Source: Winogradskya consettensis | GTDB lineage: Bacteria > Actinomycetota > Actinomycetes > Mycobacteriales > Micromonosporaceae | Direction: 5' to 3' | DNA: 64,000 nucleotides | Assembly: GCF_018332715.1 (NCBI RefSeq) | Contig: NZ_BOQP01000016.1 | Location: 124,001-188,000, forward strand | Part shown: positions 1-7,632 of the stretch, piece after piece | Numbering within the stretch: position 1 is the stretch's first letter | Layout of the letters: every line of letters begins with the position of its first letter | The notes under the pieces: model-generated | Database searches by the model: none | What the model saw: only the letters and a program-made list of their open reading frames with translations | What the model was told of the DNA's origin: nothing | Made by a program: the position numbers and the translations under genes

Positions 1-31
1 CCGGCACGGAGGTGGCCTGCCCGAGGCGGTT

Positions 32-715
32 GTGCGGTTAAGTGATGGGGTGCGGGAGCTACGTGATCGGCCTGAGTTCGCGGTTTTGTCGACCAGCGGG
101 CCGGATGGTGTCGCTCAGCTGTCCGTGATGTGGGTCGGGTGGGACGGCGACGAGCTGGTGATGGCGACCAAGGGCTGCAGGCGCAAGGTTGCCGATGTTC
201 GCAGGGATCCGCGGGTGACCGTGCTCGTCCACGATCGTGACCGGCCGGCCCGCTTCGTCGAGCTCCGTGGTCCCGCCCAGGTCACCGAGGAGGATGCGAG
301 AAGCCTGGTCGACACGCGCGCACAGCGGTACACCCGCAAGGACCACGTGCGCGGGGGTGTTGCAGAGGAAGCGGATCGGGTTGTTCCTCGAGGCACGCCG
401 AGCCGGTTGCCGCGAGGAGGTTCGGGCGGTGGCGATTCTGGGACTGGGCGGGGACCGTCCCGGTGCGTGGCGTGGGTGCCTGCCACGGATCGCCTCGTGG
501 TCGAGGGCGTGGGGTGCGGGGCTGACGTGCTCACGGCGTACCGGAGCGGGCTGATCTGGATTGAGGCTCCTGACGAGGTGCGGCGGGAGCGGGCGATGGC
601 CCGGGACGGTGACACCTACGCGCCGCACTGGGAACGCTGGGTCCGGCACGAGGACGCTTTCTACGCCGCGAACGACGTGCGCGGGCAAGCGGATCTGATC
701 ATTCAGAACGGCTGA
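32..715 (+). pseudogene. Mosaic remnant: PPOX-family N-terminus joined to uridine-kinase-like C-terminus
   Basis: The reading frame opens at a GTG 6 nt after a GAGG ribosome site. Residues 1 to about 105 read like an F420/FMN-dependent PPOX split-barrel protein (PEFAVLSTSGPDG, then QLSVMWV and a FVELRGPAQVTEE strand). From about residue 150 the frame instead matches the end of actinobacterial uridine-kinase-like P-loop proteins (LVVEGVG, LIWIEAP, HWERW, ADLIIQNG). The kinase part has no Walker A motif, so it is only a C-terminal fragment, and the middle (about 110-145) is glycine/arginine-rich with no recognisable fold. I infer two broken genes fused by deletion. A real fusion protein is unlikely but possible, because the frame is open throughout. 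Confidence 0.55.
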
Positions 716-720
716 CCATC

Positions 721-1218
721 ATGAACGGCCTTCCGCGACGACAACCGCGACCGCGCCACTGCGTCGGGCCGCCACTCGACGACGTGAAGGTCGCCCTCGG
801 CCTGCCTGTGGGTTTTTCTGGTCCGGACGACCCGATCAGCATCACTGACCTGCCTGTGGACATCCTCGGCAGCGCGTTCTCCGCCGGGCTCAGCGTCTCC
901 ACCCGCGCGCTGATCGCCGAAGCACCCCGCACACCCCGCGACCTGATCCAGCGCGGCGCCGGTGGCTCCGGTCACCGCCTGCTGGTCGGCTCTGCCCGGG
1001 AGGTCGCCGACGACCTACGCTCGTGGTTCGAGGCAGGCACCGCTGACGGCTTCACGATCATGCCGGCCGACACCGCCGTCGACCTCCCGAACTTCGCCAC
1101 CCTGGTGGTCCCGATCCTGCAGGAGTACGGCTTGTTCCAGAAGGAATACCCCCACCCCACCCTGCGCGGGCGGCTCGGCCTTCCGGCCCGTCAGGGCTTT
1201 TTCGAGGTGGCTGCCTGA
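721..1218 (+). pseudogene. C-terminal fragment of an NtaA/SnaA/DszA-type flavin monooxygenase
   Basis: The 165-residue frame carries only the last third of an LLM-class flavin-dependent monooxygenase of the nitrilotriacetate monooxygenase component A group. The recognisable part is GSGHRLLVGSAREVADDL, ADGFTIMPAD, VVPILQEYGLF and the terminal TLRGRLGL. The TIM-barrel start with the flavin and substrate residues, some 270 residues, is absent and the first 15 residues are unlike the family. It follows the mosaic remnant by 5 bp and its TGA overlaps the ATG of the nitroreductase gene, so the deletion probably brought that gene under a foreign promoter. I treat it as a remnant. Confidence 0.6.
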
Positions 1219-2018
1219 TGCCCGCCGCCGCCGCCCGCTACGGCGACCCGCTCGCCACCCTCGGCGTCCTCAACGACGTCCTGCGCCTGCAACTCGAGCG
1301 CCGCTCGGTCCGCAAGTTCACATCCCGCGACGTCACCGACGACGAGCTCACTGCCCTGATCGCGGCAGCCCAGTCCGCGGCCACGTCCTCGAACCTGCAA
1401 CCGTGGAGCGTGGTGGCGGTCCGGGACCCCGCCCGCAAGGCCCGCCTGGCCGCGCTGGCCGGCAACCAGGCATTCGTCGCCCAGGCCCCGCTGTTCCTGA
1501 TCTGGGTCGCCGACCTCGGCCGGGCCCACCGCCTCGCCCAGCGCGCCGGGACCCAGGTCGAGGCCGCGGACTACCTCGAAACCACCATCATCGGCTTCGT
1601 CGACACTGCGTTGGCCGCCCAGAACGCGGTTGTTGCCGCAGAGTCTCTCGGCCTGGGCTCGGTCTTCGTCGGCGCGGTCCGCAACCACCCCGAGGAGATC
1701 GCGACTGAGCTCGGCCTGCCGCCGCGCACGGTGGCGACCTTCGGGTTGGCCGTCGGCACCCCTGACCCCACGGAAGAAGCCGACGTCAAGCCACGCCTCC
1801 CGCAGGCCGCGGTCCTGCACCATGAGCAGTTCGACGCCGCCGCCGCGGACGCGCACATCGAGGCGTACGACAAGAGACTATCGGCCTACAACGAACGCTT
1901 CGGCCTGCGCGGCGCCTGGAGCGACCGCGTCCTCACCCGCCTTGCCGGCCCCGCCTCCATGGCCGGCCGCCACCGCCTCCGCGAAATCCTCGAACGCCTC
2001 GGCCTGCCCTCCCGGTGA
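1218..2018 (+). CDS. Nitroreductase-family (NfsA-like) FMN-dependent oxidoreductase
   Basis: This 266-residue cytoplasmic protein has the nitroreductase signature: LERRSVRKF near residues 31-39 for FMN phosphate binding, AAQSAATSSNLQPW around 52-65, and GLGSVFVGAVRNHPEEIATELGLP around 143-166, followed by FGLAVGTPDP. The length and C-terminal excursion fit the NfsA-type NADPH-dependent flavoreductases that reduce nitroaromatics, quinones or flavins; the natural substrate cannot be read from sequence. The start overlaps the stop of the truncated monooxygenase (TGATG), which suggests translational coupling left over from an older flavin-enzyme operon. The frame is complete, with no broken motif. 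Confidence 0.82.
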   Translation: MPAAAARYGDPLATLGVLNDVLRLQLERRSVRKFTSRDVTDDELTALIAAAQSAATSSNLQPWSVVAVRDPARKARLAALAGNQAFVAQAPLFLIWVADLGRAHRLAQRAGTQVEAADYLETTIIGFVDTALAAQNAVVAAESLGLGSVFVGAVRNHPEEIATELGLPPRTVATFGLAVGTPDPTEEADVKPRLPQAAVLHHEQFDAAAADAHIEAYDKRLSAYNERFGLRGAWSDRVLTRLAGPASMAGRHRLREILERLGLPSR

Positions 2019-2055
2019 CGGTAGTCACATGGGTTCTCCAGGGGCCTAATGGAGC

Positions 2056-2084
2056 CTGAAACTGTCGTACGCCTGTTCTAATCT
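2056..2084 (+). promoter_or_regulatory. Possible promoter for a leaderless DUF222-HNH mRNA
   Basis: CTGAAA (2056-2061) and TAATCT (2079-2084) are separated by 17 bp and lie just before the ATG at 2092. A start point about 7 nt after the -10 box would fall at the ATG, and there is no purine-rich ribosome site, which together suggest a leaderless transcript. The match is 4 of 6 at the -35 box. Confidence 0.35.
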
Positions 2085-2091
2085 GGTCCTC

Positions 2092-3378
2092 ATGTTGGCG
2101 CAGGTGCAGCAACTGGGTGTGGTCGCGGCGAAGGTCGCCGCGGCCCCGCTCTGGCAGCTGTCCGACACCGAGCTGACCGAGACCTTGAAGGCCGCGCACC
2201 GCCTGGAACAAGCCGCCAAATTCCTGCAGGCCCGGGTGACCCGTCAGATCGACACCCGAGGCGTCCCCGCGGCGCAGGGCTACCGATCCGTCACCGAGTG
2301 GCTGCGCGGCATGCTGATCCTGGACCTTGGCCCAGCCCGCGACCTCGTCGCCCACGCCGCTGTGCTGGACCACCCGGCGATCTCCCAGTCGGTCCTGGAC
2401 GGCGACACCGATCTGAGCCAGGCCACGGTGATCACCCAGACCATCGAGAACATCCCCACCGACCTCGCCACCCTGAACGGTCCAGCCGGGGCACCGGTCA
2501 TCAATGCCGCACAGACCGTGCAGGATGCCGAAACCCTGCTTCTCGACATGGCGGGCCGGCTGTCGGCAAACCAGCTGCGCCGTGCGGGGGACCGGATCCT
2601 GGCATACGTCGCCCCGGAGGTGGCCGATCGCGCCGACCGGGCCGCCCTGGCCCGCCAGGAAGCCCGCGCCCGTCGCGAACGCCGTCTCACCCTGTCACTC
2701 CCGATCGACGGCCTGGTGCACCTGTCCGGGATCCTCGGCGTCGAGGACGCCGCGACCATGCAAGCCGCGCTGCACCCGCTGTGCAAACCCGCCCCCGACG
2801 ACAACCGAACCCCCGCACAACGCCGTGCGGACGCCCTGCTCGAGGTCTGCCGGTTGGCCCTACGCACCACAGAGCTTCCCACCGACGGCGGCGAACCACC
2901 CCAGCTCGCGATCACGGTCGCCTACGACCCGCTCACCCAGGCCCTGGGCATCGCCTCGACCGACACCGGCCTGCGCATATCCCCTGACACCATCCGGCGC
3001 CTGGCCTGTGACGCCCGGATCCTGCCGGTCGTCCTGGACGGCAAGGGCCAGGTCCTCAACGCCGGCCGCCGCCGCCGCACCGCAACCGGAGCCCTACGCC
3101 GCGCCCTCCACATCCGAGACGGCGGATGCGCCTTCCCCGACTGCGACCGCCCACCGAGATGGACAGACTCCCACCACATCCGCCACTGGACGACCGGCGG
3201 CCCCACCAACCTCGACAACCTCGTCCTCCTGTGCCGCCGTCACCACAACGTCGTCCACGACCCAGCGGCCGGCTGGACAATCACCCTCGGCCCCGACCGC
3301 CACCCCCTCTTCATACCCCCACCGACCCTCGACCCCACCCAGCTACCACGCCGCAACCTCTACCACCTGCGCCAGTGA
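2092..3378 (+). CDS. DUF222 / HNH endonuclease domain protein (13E12-repeat family)
   Basis: The 428-residue protein has an alpha-helical DUF222 region (about 20-300) and a C-terminal HNH nuclease domain (about 335-390) with CAFPDC, WTDSHHIRHW, GGPTNLDNLVLLC and RRHHNVVH, which supply the two cysteine pairs and the catalytic and metal-binding histidines. Proteins of this family are multicopy in mycelial actinobacteria and mycobacteria and are often next to repeats. Their cellular role is not settled; a mobile or homing-type nuclease is one proposal. The gene has no ribosome site and may be leaderless. Its last four codons, including the TGA, are already part of the 14-bp tandem array that follows. 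Confidence 0.85.
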   Translation: MLAQVQQLGVVAAKVAAAPLWQLSDTELTETLKAAHRLEQAAKFLQARVTRQIDTRGVPAAQGYRSVTEWLRGMLILDLGPARDLVAHAAVLDHPAISQSVLDGDTDLSQATVITQTIENIPTDLATLNGPAGAPVINAAQTVQDAETLLLDMAGRLSANQLRRAGDRILAYVAPEVADRADRAALARQEARARRERRLTLSLPIDGLVHLSGILGVEDAATMQAALHPLCKPAPDDNRTPAQRRADALLEVCRLALRTTELPTDGGEPPQLAITVAYDPLTQALGIASTDTGLRISPDTIRRLACDARILPVVLDGKGQVLNAGRRRRTATGALRRALHIRDGGCAFPDCDRPPRWTDSHHIRHWTTGGPTNLDNLVLLCRRHHNVVHDPAAGWTITLGPDRHPLFIPPPTLDPTQLPRRNLYHLRQ

Positions 3379-3590
3379 TCAAGCCCCAGTGATCAGGCGC
3401 CAATCGTTGGGCGCCACTGACTGGGCGCCACTGACTGGGCGCCACTGACTGGGCGCCACTGACTGGGCGCCACTGACTGGGCGCCACTGACTGGGCGCCA
3501 CTGACTGGGCGCCACTGACTGGGCGCCACTGACTGGGCGCCACTGACTGGGCGCCACTGACCGGGCACCGATGATCAGTCGCCAGTGATC
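3367..3590. repeat. Tandem array of a 14-bp unit, 16 copies
   Basis: The consensus unit is GGGCGCCACTGACT. Ten identical copies fill 3409-3548 and an eleventh (3549-3562) differs at its last base. Degenerate copies in exact 14-bp register extend left to 3367, inside the end of the HNH gene, and right to 3590. Each unit contains the palindrome GGCGCC. Because 14 is not a multiple of three, all frames are open on the minus strand and create spurious repetitive ORFs. Confidence 0.95.
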
Positions 3591-3656
3591 GGGCCTGGCC
3601 ACCATCCCGTCACCAGCTCGCGTCCGGGCGCCCCGCTGCGCTGGATCGAGTAGCCC

Positions 3657-3767
3657 CGCGCCCTGGCTACCGCGCCCTGGCTACCGCGCCCTGGCTACCG
3701 CGCCCTGGCTACCGCGCCCTGGCTACCGCGCCCTGGCTACCGCGCCCTGGCTACCGCGCCTGGCCAC
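3657..3767. repeat. Second 14-bp tandem array, different sequence
   Basis: Seven perfect copies of CGCGCCCTGGCTAC occupy 3657-3754, followed by a 13-bp degenerate copy. The unit length is the same as in the array 67 bp upstream but the sequence is different. No coding signal is present on either strand. Confidence 0.95.
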
Positions 3768-3804
3768 CGCACCCGGGCGCCCCGACTGTCGCACTATGCC
3801 GCGA

Positions 3805-3834
3805 CACCCGCACCCGCACCCGCACCCGCACCCG
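3805..3834. repeat. Hexanucleotide repeat CACCCG, 5 copies
   Basis: Five perfect head-to-tail copies of CACCCG. In one frame they encode His-Pro runs, but the surrounding ORF has no ribosome site or homology that I recognise. With the two 14-bp arrays this accounts for most of the gene-free stretch from 3379 to 3931. Confidence 0.9.
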
Positions 3835-3931
3835 CATCAGCTGCCAGCCCCTGGCTGGCATATCGCCCTTGTGGAATCGGCACACCGTAGTGCCGTCACG
3901 CAGCGCGCCGGATTTCGCGGAACCACTCGCC

Positions 3932-5065
3932 TTATTGGGGTCGGCCCTCGCGTAGTTCGCGTACGAGGGAGGACACCACGGATTTGAGGCTGCCGTTGTT
4001 CGCCGCGGCGACGCGGAGCTGACGTTGATAGCTGGCGCCGTGTTCGGCGATGTCGCGCAGGTGGTCGAGCTGGGTCGTGCAGTCGAGCGCCTCGGCGATC
4101 GGGGCGAGGGCGGGCAGCAGCTCGTCGAGGTCCTTGGTGACCAGGCGCTCGTCGCCGTCGGCGTTCTGGATGATGATGGCGTCCATGCCGTAGCGGGCCG
4201 TGCGCCACTTGTTCTCGCGGACGAACCATGGTTGCAGGCCCGGGACGTCGCGGCCGGCGTCGAGCTCGCGGGAGAAGTGCTCGACGAGGCACTGGGTGAG
4301 GGCGGCGACGGCGCCGATCTCGCGTACGTTGGGGATGCCGTCGAAGCTTCTGACCTCGATCGTGCCCCACTTCGGTGACGGGCGGATGTCCCAGCGCAGT
4401 TCGTTCAATTCCTCGATGACGCCGATGTGCTGCAGGTCGGCGACCATAGCCTCGTACTGTGCCCACTCGGTGAACTGCGGCGGCAGGCCGGCCGTCGGCA
4501 GCTGCTGGAACATCAGGGCCCGGTTGGACGCGTAGCCGGTGTTCTCCCCGGCCCAGAACGGGCTCGACGCGCTCAGCGCCTGAAAGTGCGGCAGATAGTT
4601 CAGCAGTCCCTCGATGATGGGCAGCACTTTGCGCCGGTCCTCGACCGCGACGTGCACATGCACGCCCCAGATCATCATCTGCCGTCCCCACCAGCGGGTC
4701 CGGTCGATGAGCGTCTCGTAGCGCGGCTTCCCGGGCGTCACCTGCTGCTGGAACCACTGGCTGAACGGATGCGTTCCCGACGACATCAGGTCCACGCCCA
4801 TCGGCTCGGCGAGCGCACCCACCCGCTCGACCAGGCGCGTCAGGTCGTCCACGGCATCCTGGGCGCGCAGGTGCGGCGCGCTGACCACCTCGACGGTGTT
4901 GGTGAGCAGCTCACCCGTGACATGCGGAAACCCCTCGAAAGCGCCGAGCCGCGACAACAGCTCCGGAGCGGCCGGAGCAAGCTCCCCACTGCGCCGATCG
5001 ACACACGCGATCTCCCACTCGATCCCCAGACGCGATCTCTGCGACAGTGCGAAGTCGATACCCAT
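3932..5065 (-). CDS. Carboxylate-amine ligase, glutamate-cysteine ligase GCS2 family (YbdK/EgtA-like)
   Basis: The 377-residue protein starts at the ATG at 5065 (MGIDFALSQRSRLGIEWEIA), which is where actinobacterial homologues begin; 5134 and 5086 are open alternatives. The glutamate-cysteine ligase 2 fold is shown by GIEWEIACVD, LLTNTVEVVSAPH, SSGTHPF, WGVHVHVAV and the LNELRWDIRPSPKWGTIEVRSFD region. Family members ligate glutamate to cysteine or a similar amine with ATP, in mycothiol/ergothioneine-related thiol chemistry; many YbdK-type members have unknown substrates, so the product is not assigned. It is transcribed away from the SnoaL-like gene at 5137, and the start codons are 71 bp apart with a shared promoter region. 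Confidence 0.85.
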   Translation of the reverse strand: MGIDFALSQRSRLGIEWEIACVDRRSGELAPAAPELLSRLGAFEGFPHVTGELLTNTVEVVSAPHLRAQDAVDDLTRLVERVGALAEPMGVDLMSSGTHPFSQWFQQQVTPGKPRYETLIDRTRWWGRQMMIWGVHVHVAVEDRRKVLPIIEGLLNYLPHFQALSASSPFWAGENTGYASNRALMFQQLPTAGLPPQFTEWAQYEAMVADLQHIGVIEELNELRWDIRPSPKWGTIEVRSFDGIPNVREIGAVAALTQCLVEHFSRELDAGRDVPGLQPWFVRENKWRTARYGMDAIIIQNADGDERLVTKDLDELLPALAPIAEALDCTTQLDHLRDIAEHGASYQRQLRVAAANNGSLKSVVSSLVRELREGRPQ

Positions 5066-5136
5066 GAACCTGATGCTACGAATCATGAGCTGAGCGCGCA
5101 GGAGAGTCCCACGCCCGTAAGGCAGGATGATCACCC

Positions 5137-5529
5137 ATGACGAACACCGCCCTGGAGGCCCACTACCGCGCCTACCTGGCAGCCCTCAACGACCGCCGCC
5201 TCGATGACCTCGACCGCTACGTCCAGGACAACCTCACGTACAACGACAGACCGATGACCCGCCGGGAGTACCGGGACCTGATCGCCGCCGACATCGCCGC
5301 GATTCCCGACCTGTTCTACGCCGCGGACATCGTCGTCGCCGCGAACGACCAGGTGGCCTGCCGCATCGTCTTCGACTGCACGCCGCAGAGCGAATTCCTT
5401 GGCTTCACCCCGAACGGCAAGCGCTTGCACTTCGCGGAACACGTCTTCTACCGCTTCGATGAGGGCCGCATCGCCGCAGTCTCATCGCTGATCGACCGCC
5501 CGGCCATCGAGGCCCAGCTCCGCTCATAG
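5137..5529 (+). CDS. SnoaL-like ester-cyclase-family protein
   Basis: The 130-residue protein has the cone-shaped alpha+beta barrel pattern of SnoaL-like ester cyclases: an N-terminal helix pair (ALEAHYRAYLAALNDRRLDDL), then TYNDRPMTRREYRDLIAADIAAIPDLFYAADIVVAANDQVACRIVF, GFTPNGKRLHF and a last strand HVFYRFDEGRIAAVSSLID. Members range from polyketide cyclases to detoxifying or scavenging enzymes, and nothing nearby points to a polyketide. It is a single-gene unit divergent from the GCS2-type ligase. Confidence 0.75.
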   Translation: MTNTALEAHYRAYLAALNDRRLDDLDRYVQDNLTYNDRPMTRREYRDLIAADIAAIPDLFYAADIVVAANDQVACRIVFDCTPQSEFLGFTPNGKRLHFAEHVFYRFDEGRIAAVSSLIDRPAIEAQLRS

Positions 5530-5589
5530 CCCCCGTGTCTCCTCGCTGAGCATGACGCTGGCAACCCTTGGCTGCTTCTCCTCAATCGG

Positions 5590-5688
5590 ATGGGGGTTCG
5601 GCCGCGAGGGCCGGATGGGGGTTCAGGCGCGAGGGCCGGATGGGGGTTCAGGCGCGATGGCTGGGTGGGGGTTCAGCCGCGAGCTGGG
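5590..5688. repeat. 25-bp tandem repeat, about 4 copies, overlapping the 3' end of the 2H gene
   Basis: Units start at 5590, 5615, 5640 and 5665. Each begins (A/G)TGGGGGTTC and continues with a GCGAGGGCCGG-like tail; the last is degenerate. The stop codon of the minus-strand 2H phosphoesterase gene (5648-5650) lies inside the third unit, so the array supplies the protein's final Pro-Pro-Pro-Ser-His-Arg-Ala tail. Confidence 0.88.
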
Positions 5689-6358
5689 TGGCGACAGCGA
5701 GGGACAAACCGTCCGGTAGCCGGATTTGCTCGCTGGATGCCGGATCCAGGCTGGTATTGCGATACCGGATGAGGCTGAGGTCCGCCGGTCGCAGGCTCAC
5801 GTGCACCGGATCGGCGGCGAGGATGTCCCGGATCTCGGTCTCTGCCGAAGGTTCTGGGGCCGTGGAGTATTCGCCCAGCACCAGGTAGCAGTCGGGGTCG
5901 AGCTCGTTGCCGGGCTCGTGGTATCGGTGGCGGAAGCCGAACGCCTCGGCCTCGCGCCTGATGCCGGCGAGTACCTGGGTCGGCGGGAACGGCCAGCCGA
6001 TCACGATGGCTTGGCCACCCCGAAGTCCGAAAGCGCGCTCGTAGGGGTCCTGACCCCGGCTGGTGAACGAGGACGACCGCGGCAGGTAGCCGCCGAACCG
6101 CAGGTCGACGGGATGCTCGAGGCCCCGGCTCACACTGTGCGCGAGCCCCAGCACGTCCTGCGCCGTGACGGGGCGCAGGCGGAACTCGAGTCCGATGACG
6201 GTGGCGTGAATCTGTTCCAGGCTTCGCGGCACGAATGTCGGGACCCGTGCGCCAATTTTGTTCTGCAGCGAAGTCAGCCAGTCCTGCATTTTTTTCGGCT
6301 TCTCGCCATAAAACCCCACCAGGGTCGCACCGGCGTAGGCCGCAGCCGTGTCATCCAT
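5648..6358 (-). CDS. 2H phosphoesterase (2'-5' RNA ligase / cyclic phosphodiesterase-like)
   Basis: The 236-residue protein starts at the ATG at 6358, eight bases inside the end of the TIR gene. The two signature motifs of the 2H superfamily are visible: H51-A-T53 in EQIHATVIGL and H186-V-S188 in DPVHVSLRPADLSLIRYRN, 135 residues apart. These H-x-S/T pairs form the catalytic centre of enzymes that open 2',3'-cyclic, 1'',2''-cyclic (ADP-ribose) or 2'-5' phosphodiester bonds; phage Acb1, which destroys CBASS cyclic nucleotides, belongs to the same superfamily. The overlap with a TIR-like gene suggests it trims or removes a nucleotide made or sensed by the partner. The C-terminal tail is encoded by a tandem repeat and is probably not functional. 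Confidence 0.75.
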   Translation of the reverse strand: MDDTAAAYAGATLVGFYGEKPKKMQDWLTSLQNKIGARVPTFVPRSLEQIHATVIGLEFRLRPVTAQDVLGLAHSVSRGLEHPVDLRFGGYLPRSSSFTSRGQDPYERAFGLRGGQAIVIGWPFPPTQVLAGIRREAEAFGFRHRYHEPGNELDPDCYLVLGEYSTAPEPSAETEIRDILAADPVHVSLRPADLSLIRYRNTSLDPASSEQIRLPDGLSLAVATQLAAEPPPSHRA

Positions 6359-7574
6359 TGAAGACGTCTTCCAGAGCGTCGATGCCGATGGGTTTTGAAT
6401 GGGCCCACTGGCGACGGAAGTCGGACGCGAAATGATTGAAAGGACCGTTTTCCTCCATGCGGCTGAATTGAAGCACGGGGCCCAGGTGCTGGGTGGTGTA
6501 ATAGCCGCCCGGTTGGACCCGGATCTCGGCATCCGGCCGGAAGCTGGACGAGTCGTCGGGGTCCTCGGGGATGCCGGTCGGTGGTGCGTCGATGTCGCCG
6601 TCGATCATGACGCCGGTGAACGGGTACATGAAGGGGGCGAGTCTCATCTCGAAGGTGGGGAAGGCCGAGAATCCGCCACGGCGGATCGCCTGGTAGACGG
6701 CGCGGACGTCGATGGTGAGGTCCCGCCCTTCGCACGTGGACAGGCGCTGCATGTCGGGGGTGCCGGGGTCGAGGATGAGAACCTTGACGGCGACCGGATC
6801 CGCTCGCCGGAGCAGTTGGAGAAGCGTCTTGTCCAGGATCTGGAAGGACGACGACGCTGTCACACCGCTGATCGCGAGTTCCTTGTCGGCGCGGGCGTAG
6901 AACTCGTCCGGCGGGAGGGCGGTCAGCGACCCCTTGCGATGCTCGATGTCCCGCAGGCCCGCGACCCGCGCGGCCTCGAAGATGGACACACCGCGATCGC
7001 TGTACACGGGCTCGCTGACCCGGGCCTCGGCGCGGGCGACGATCTCGTCGATGCCGGGGATCTTCGCGCCGTCGATCCTGTCGTCGGCGATGGTGCATCC
7101 GGCCCGCCGGAGCAGGCGGGCCAGGCGCGGGACGGCGCCCCGGGCCCCGAGGTCGACCACGGTGAGCCCGTCGAGATTGCTGGCCTGCCGCACCGCACCG
7201 ATCCGCGCGAAAATGGTCCGGTCGGGCAGGTGCGCGATCGCCATGCCGGTCTCGATCAGCACGTTCTGCCGTGGCTGACCCGAGTAGCGGGAGTCCGCGA
7301 GGCGGGAACCGTCCTGAACCAGGAGCGGATGAGTCACGGCGAGGTCGTCCGGCGTGAAGATCACGATCACGGCCCGGACGTCGGCGAAGAGCTCACGAAC
7401 GGCAGCGATGGTGTTGGGCAGACCGGTCTCGGTCCGCAGCAGCGCCTCCTCGAAGGAGAGCGGAGTCAGACCCAGATCCGTGATCAGCGCCTCGATGGCA
7501 TCCTTGGCGGGAATGTCGCGGCCATAAACGACCGCGACCACATCAGGGGTGGATTCTCGTGCCGCGTCGCTCAA
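6351..7574 (-). CDS. TIR-like (Cap12/PycTIR-type) domain protein with PLD-like C-terminal domain
   Basis: The 407-residue protein starts at TTG 7574 behind GAGGA. Residues 12-165 fit the TIR-like family of CBASS/Pycsar effectors (PF10137 type): VVAVVYGRDIPAKDAIEALI, GLTPLSFEEAL, RAVIVIFTPDDLA, GQPRQNVLIETGMAIAHLPDRT and RLARLLRRAGC. E108 in NVLIETGMA is the likely NAD-cleaving glutamate. Residues about 185-400 resemble inactive phospholipase-D-like sensor modules (KELAISGVTASSSF, AVKVLILDPGTPDM, GPFNHFASDFRRQW) but have no HxK motif. It is first in an operon with the 2H phosphoesterase. I infer an NAD- or nucleotide-processing effector whose C-terminal half senses a ligand. No cyclase gene is adjacent, so it is not a standard CBASS or Pycsar locus. 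Confidence 0.72.
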   Translation of the reverse strand: MSDAARESTPDVVAVVYGRDIPAKDAIEALITDLGLTPLSFEEALLRTETGLPNTIAAVRELFADVRAVIVIFTPDDLAVTHPLLVQDGSRLADSRYSGQPRQNVLIETGMAIAHLPDRTIFARIGAVRQASNLDGLTVVDLGARGAVPRLARLLRRAGCTIADDRIDGAKIPGIDEIVARAEARVSEPVYSDRGVSIFEAARVAGLRDIEHRKGSLTALPPDEFYARADKELAISGVTASSSFQILDKTLLQLLRRADPVAVKVLILDPGTPDMQRLSTCEGRDLTIDVRAVYQAIRRGGFSAFPTFEMRLAPFMYPFTGVMIDGDIDAPPTGIPEDPDDSSSFRPDAEIRVQPGGYYTTQHLGPVLQFSRMEENGPFNHFASDFRRQWAHSKPIGIDALEDVFNG

Positions 7575-7603
7575 TTCGTCCTCGACTCCGCTCGTGGCGT
7601 TTC

Positions 7604-7632
7604 AGTATTGATTTTGCCCACACCTCGGTCAA
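7604..7632 (-). promoter_or_regulatory. Probable promoter of the TIR-2H operon
   Basis: On the minus strand TTGACC (7627-7632) and AATACT (7604-7609) are separated by 17 bp. They match the vegetative consensus 5 of 6 and 4 of 6, and lie 29 bp before the TTG start. The stretch is more AT-rich than its surroundings. Confidence 0.45.

Noticed and set aside
3409..3562. A possible CRISPR array in the 14-bp repeats
   Set aside because: Units are head to tail with no spacers and no cas genes.
3311..3605. Repetitive minus-strand ORFs with 14-residue repeats (PVSGAQSVAPSQWR)
   Set aside because: They arise from the non-triplet 14-bp tandem array, with every frame open, and have no ribosome site.
3796..3987. 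A 63-codon His-Pro-rich ORF
   Set aside because: It is created by the CACCCG hexamer repeat and has no start signal.
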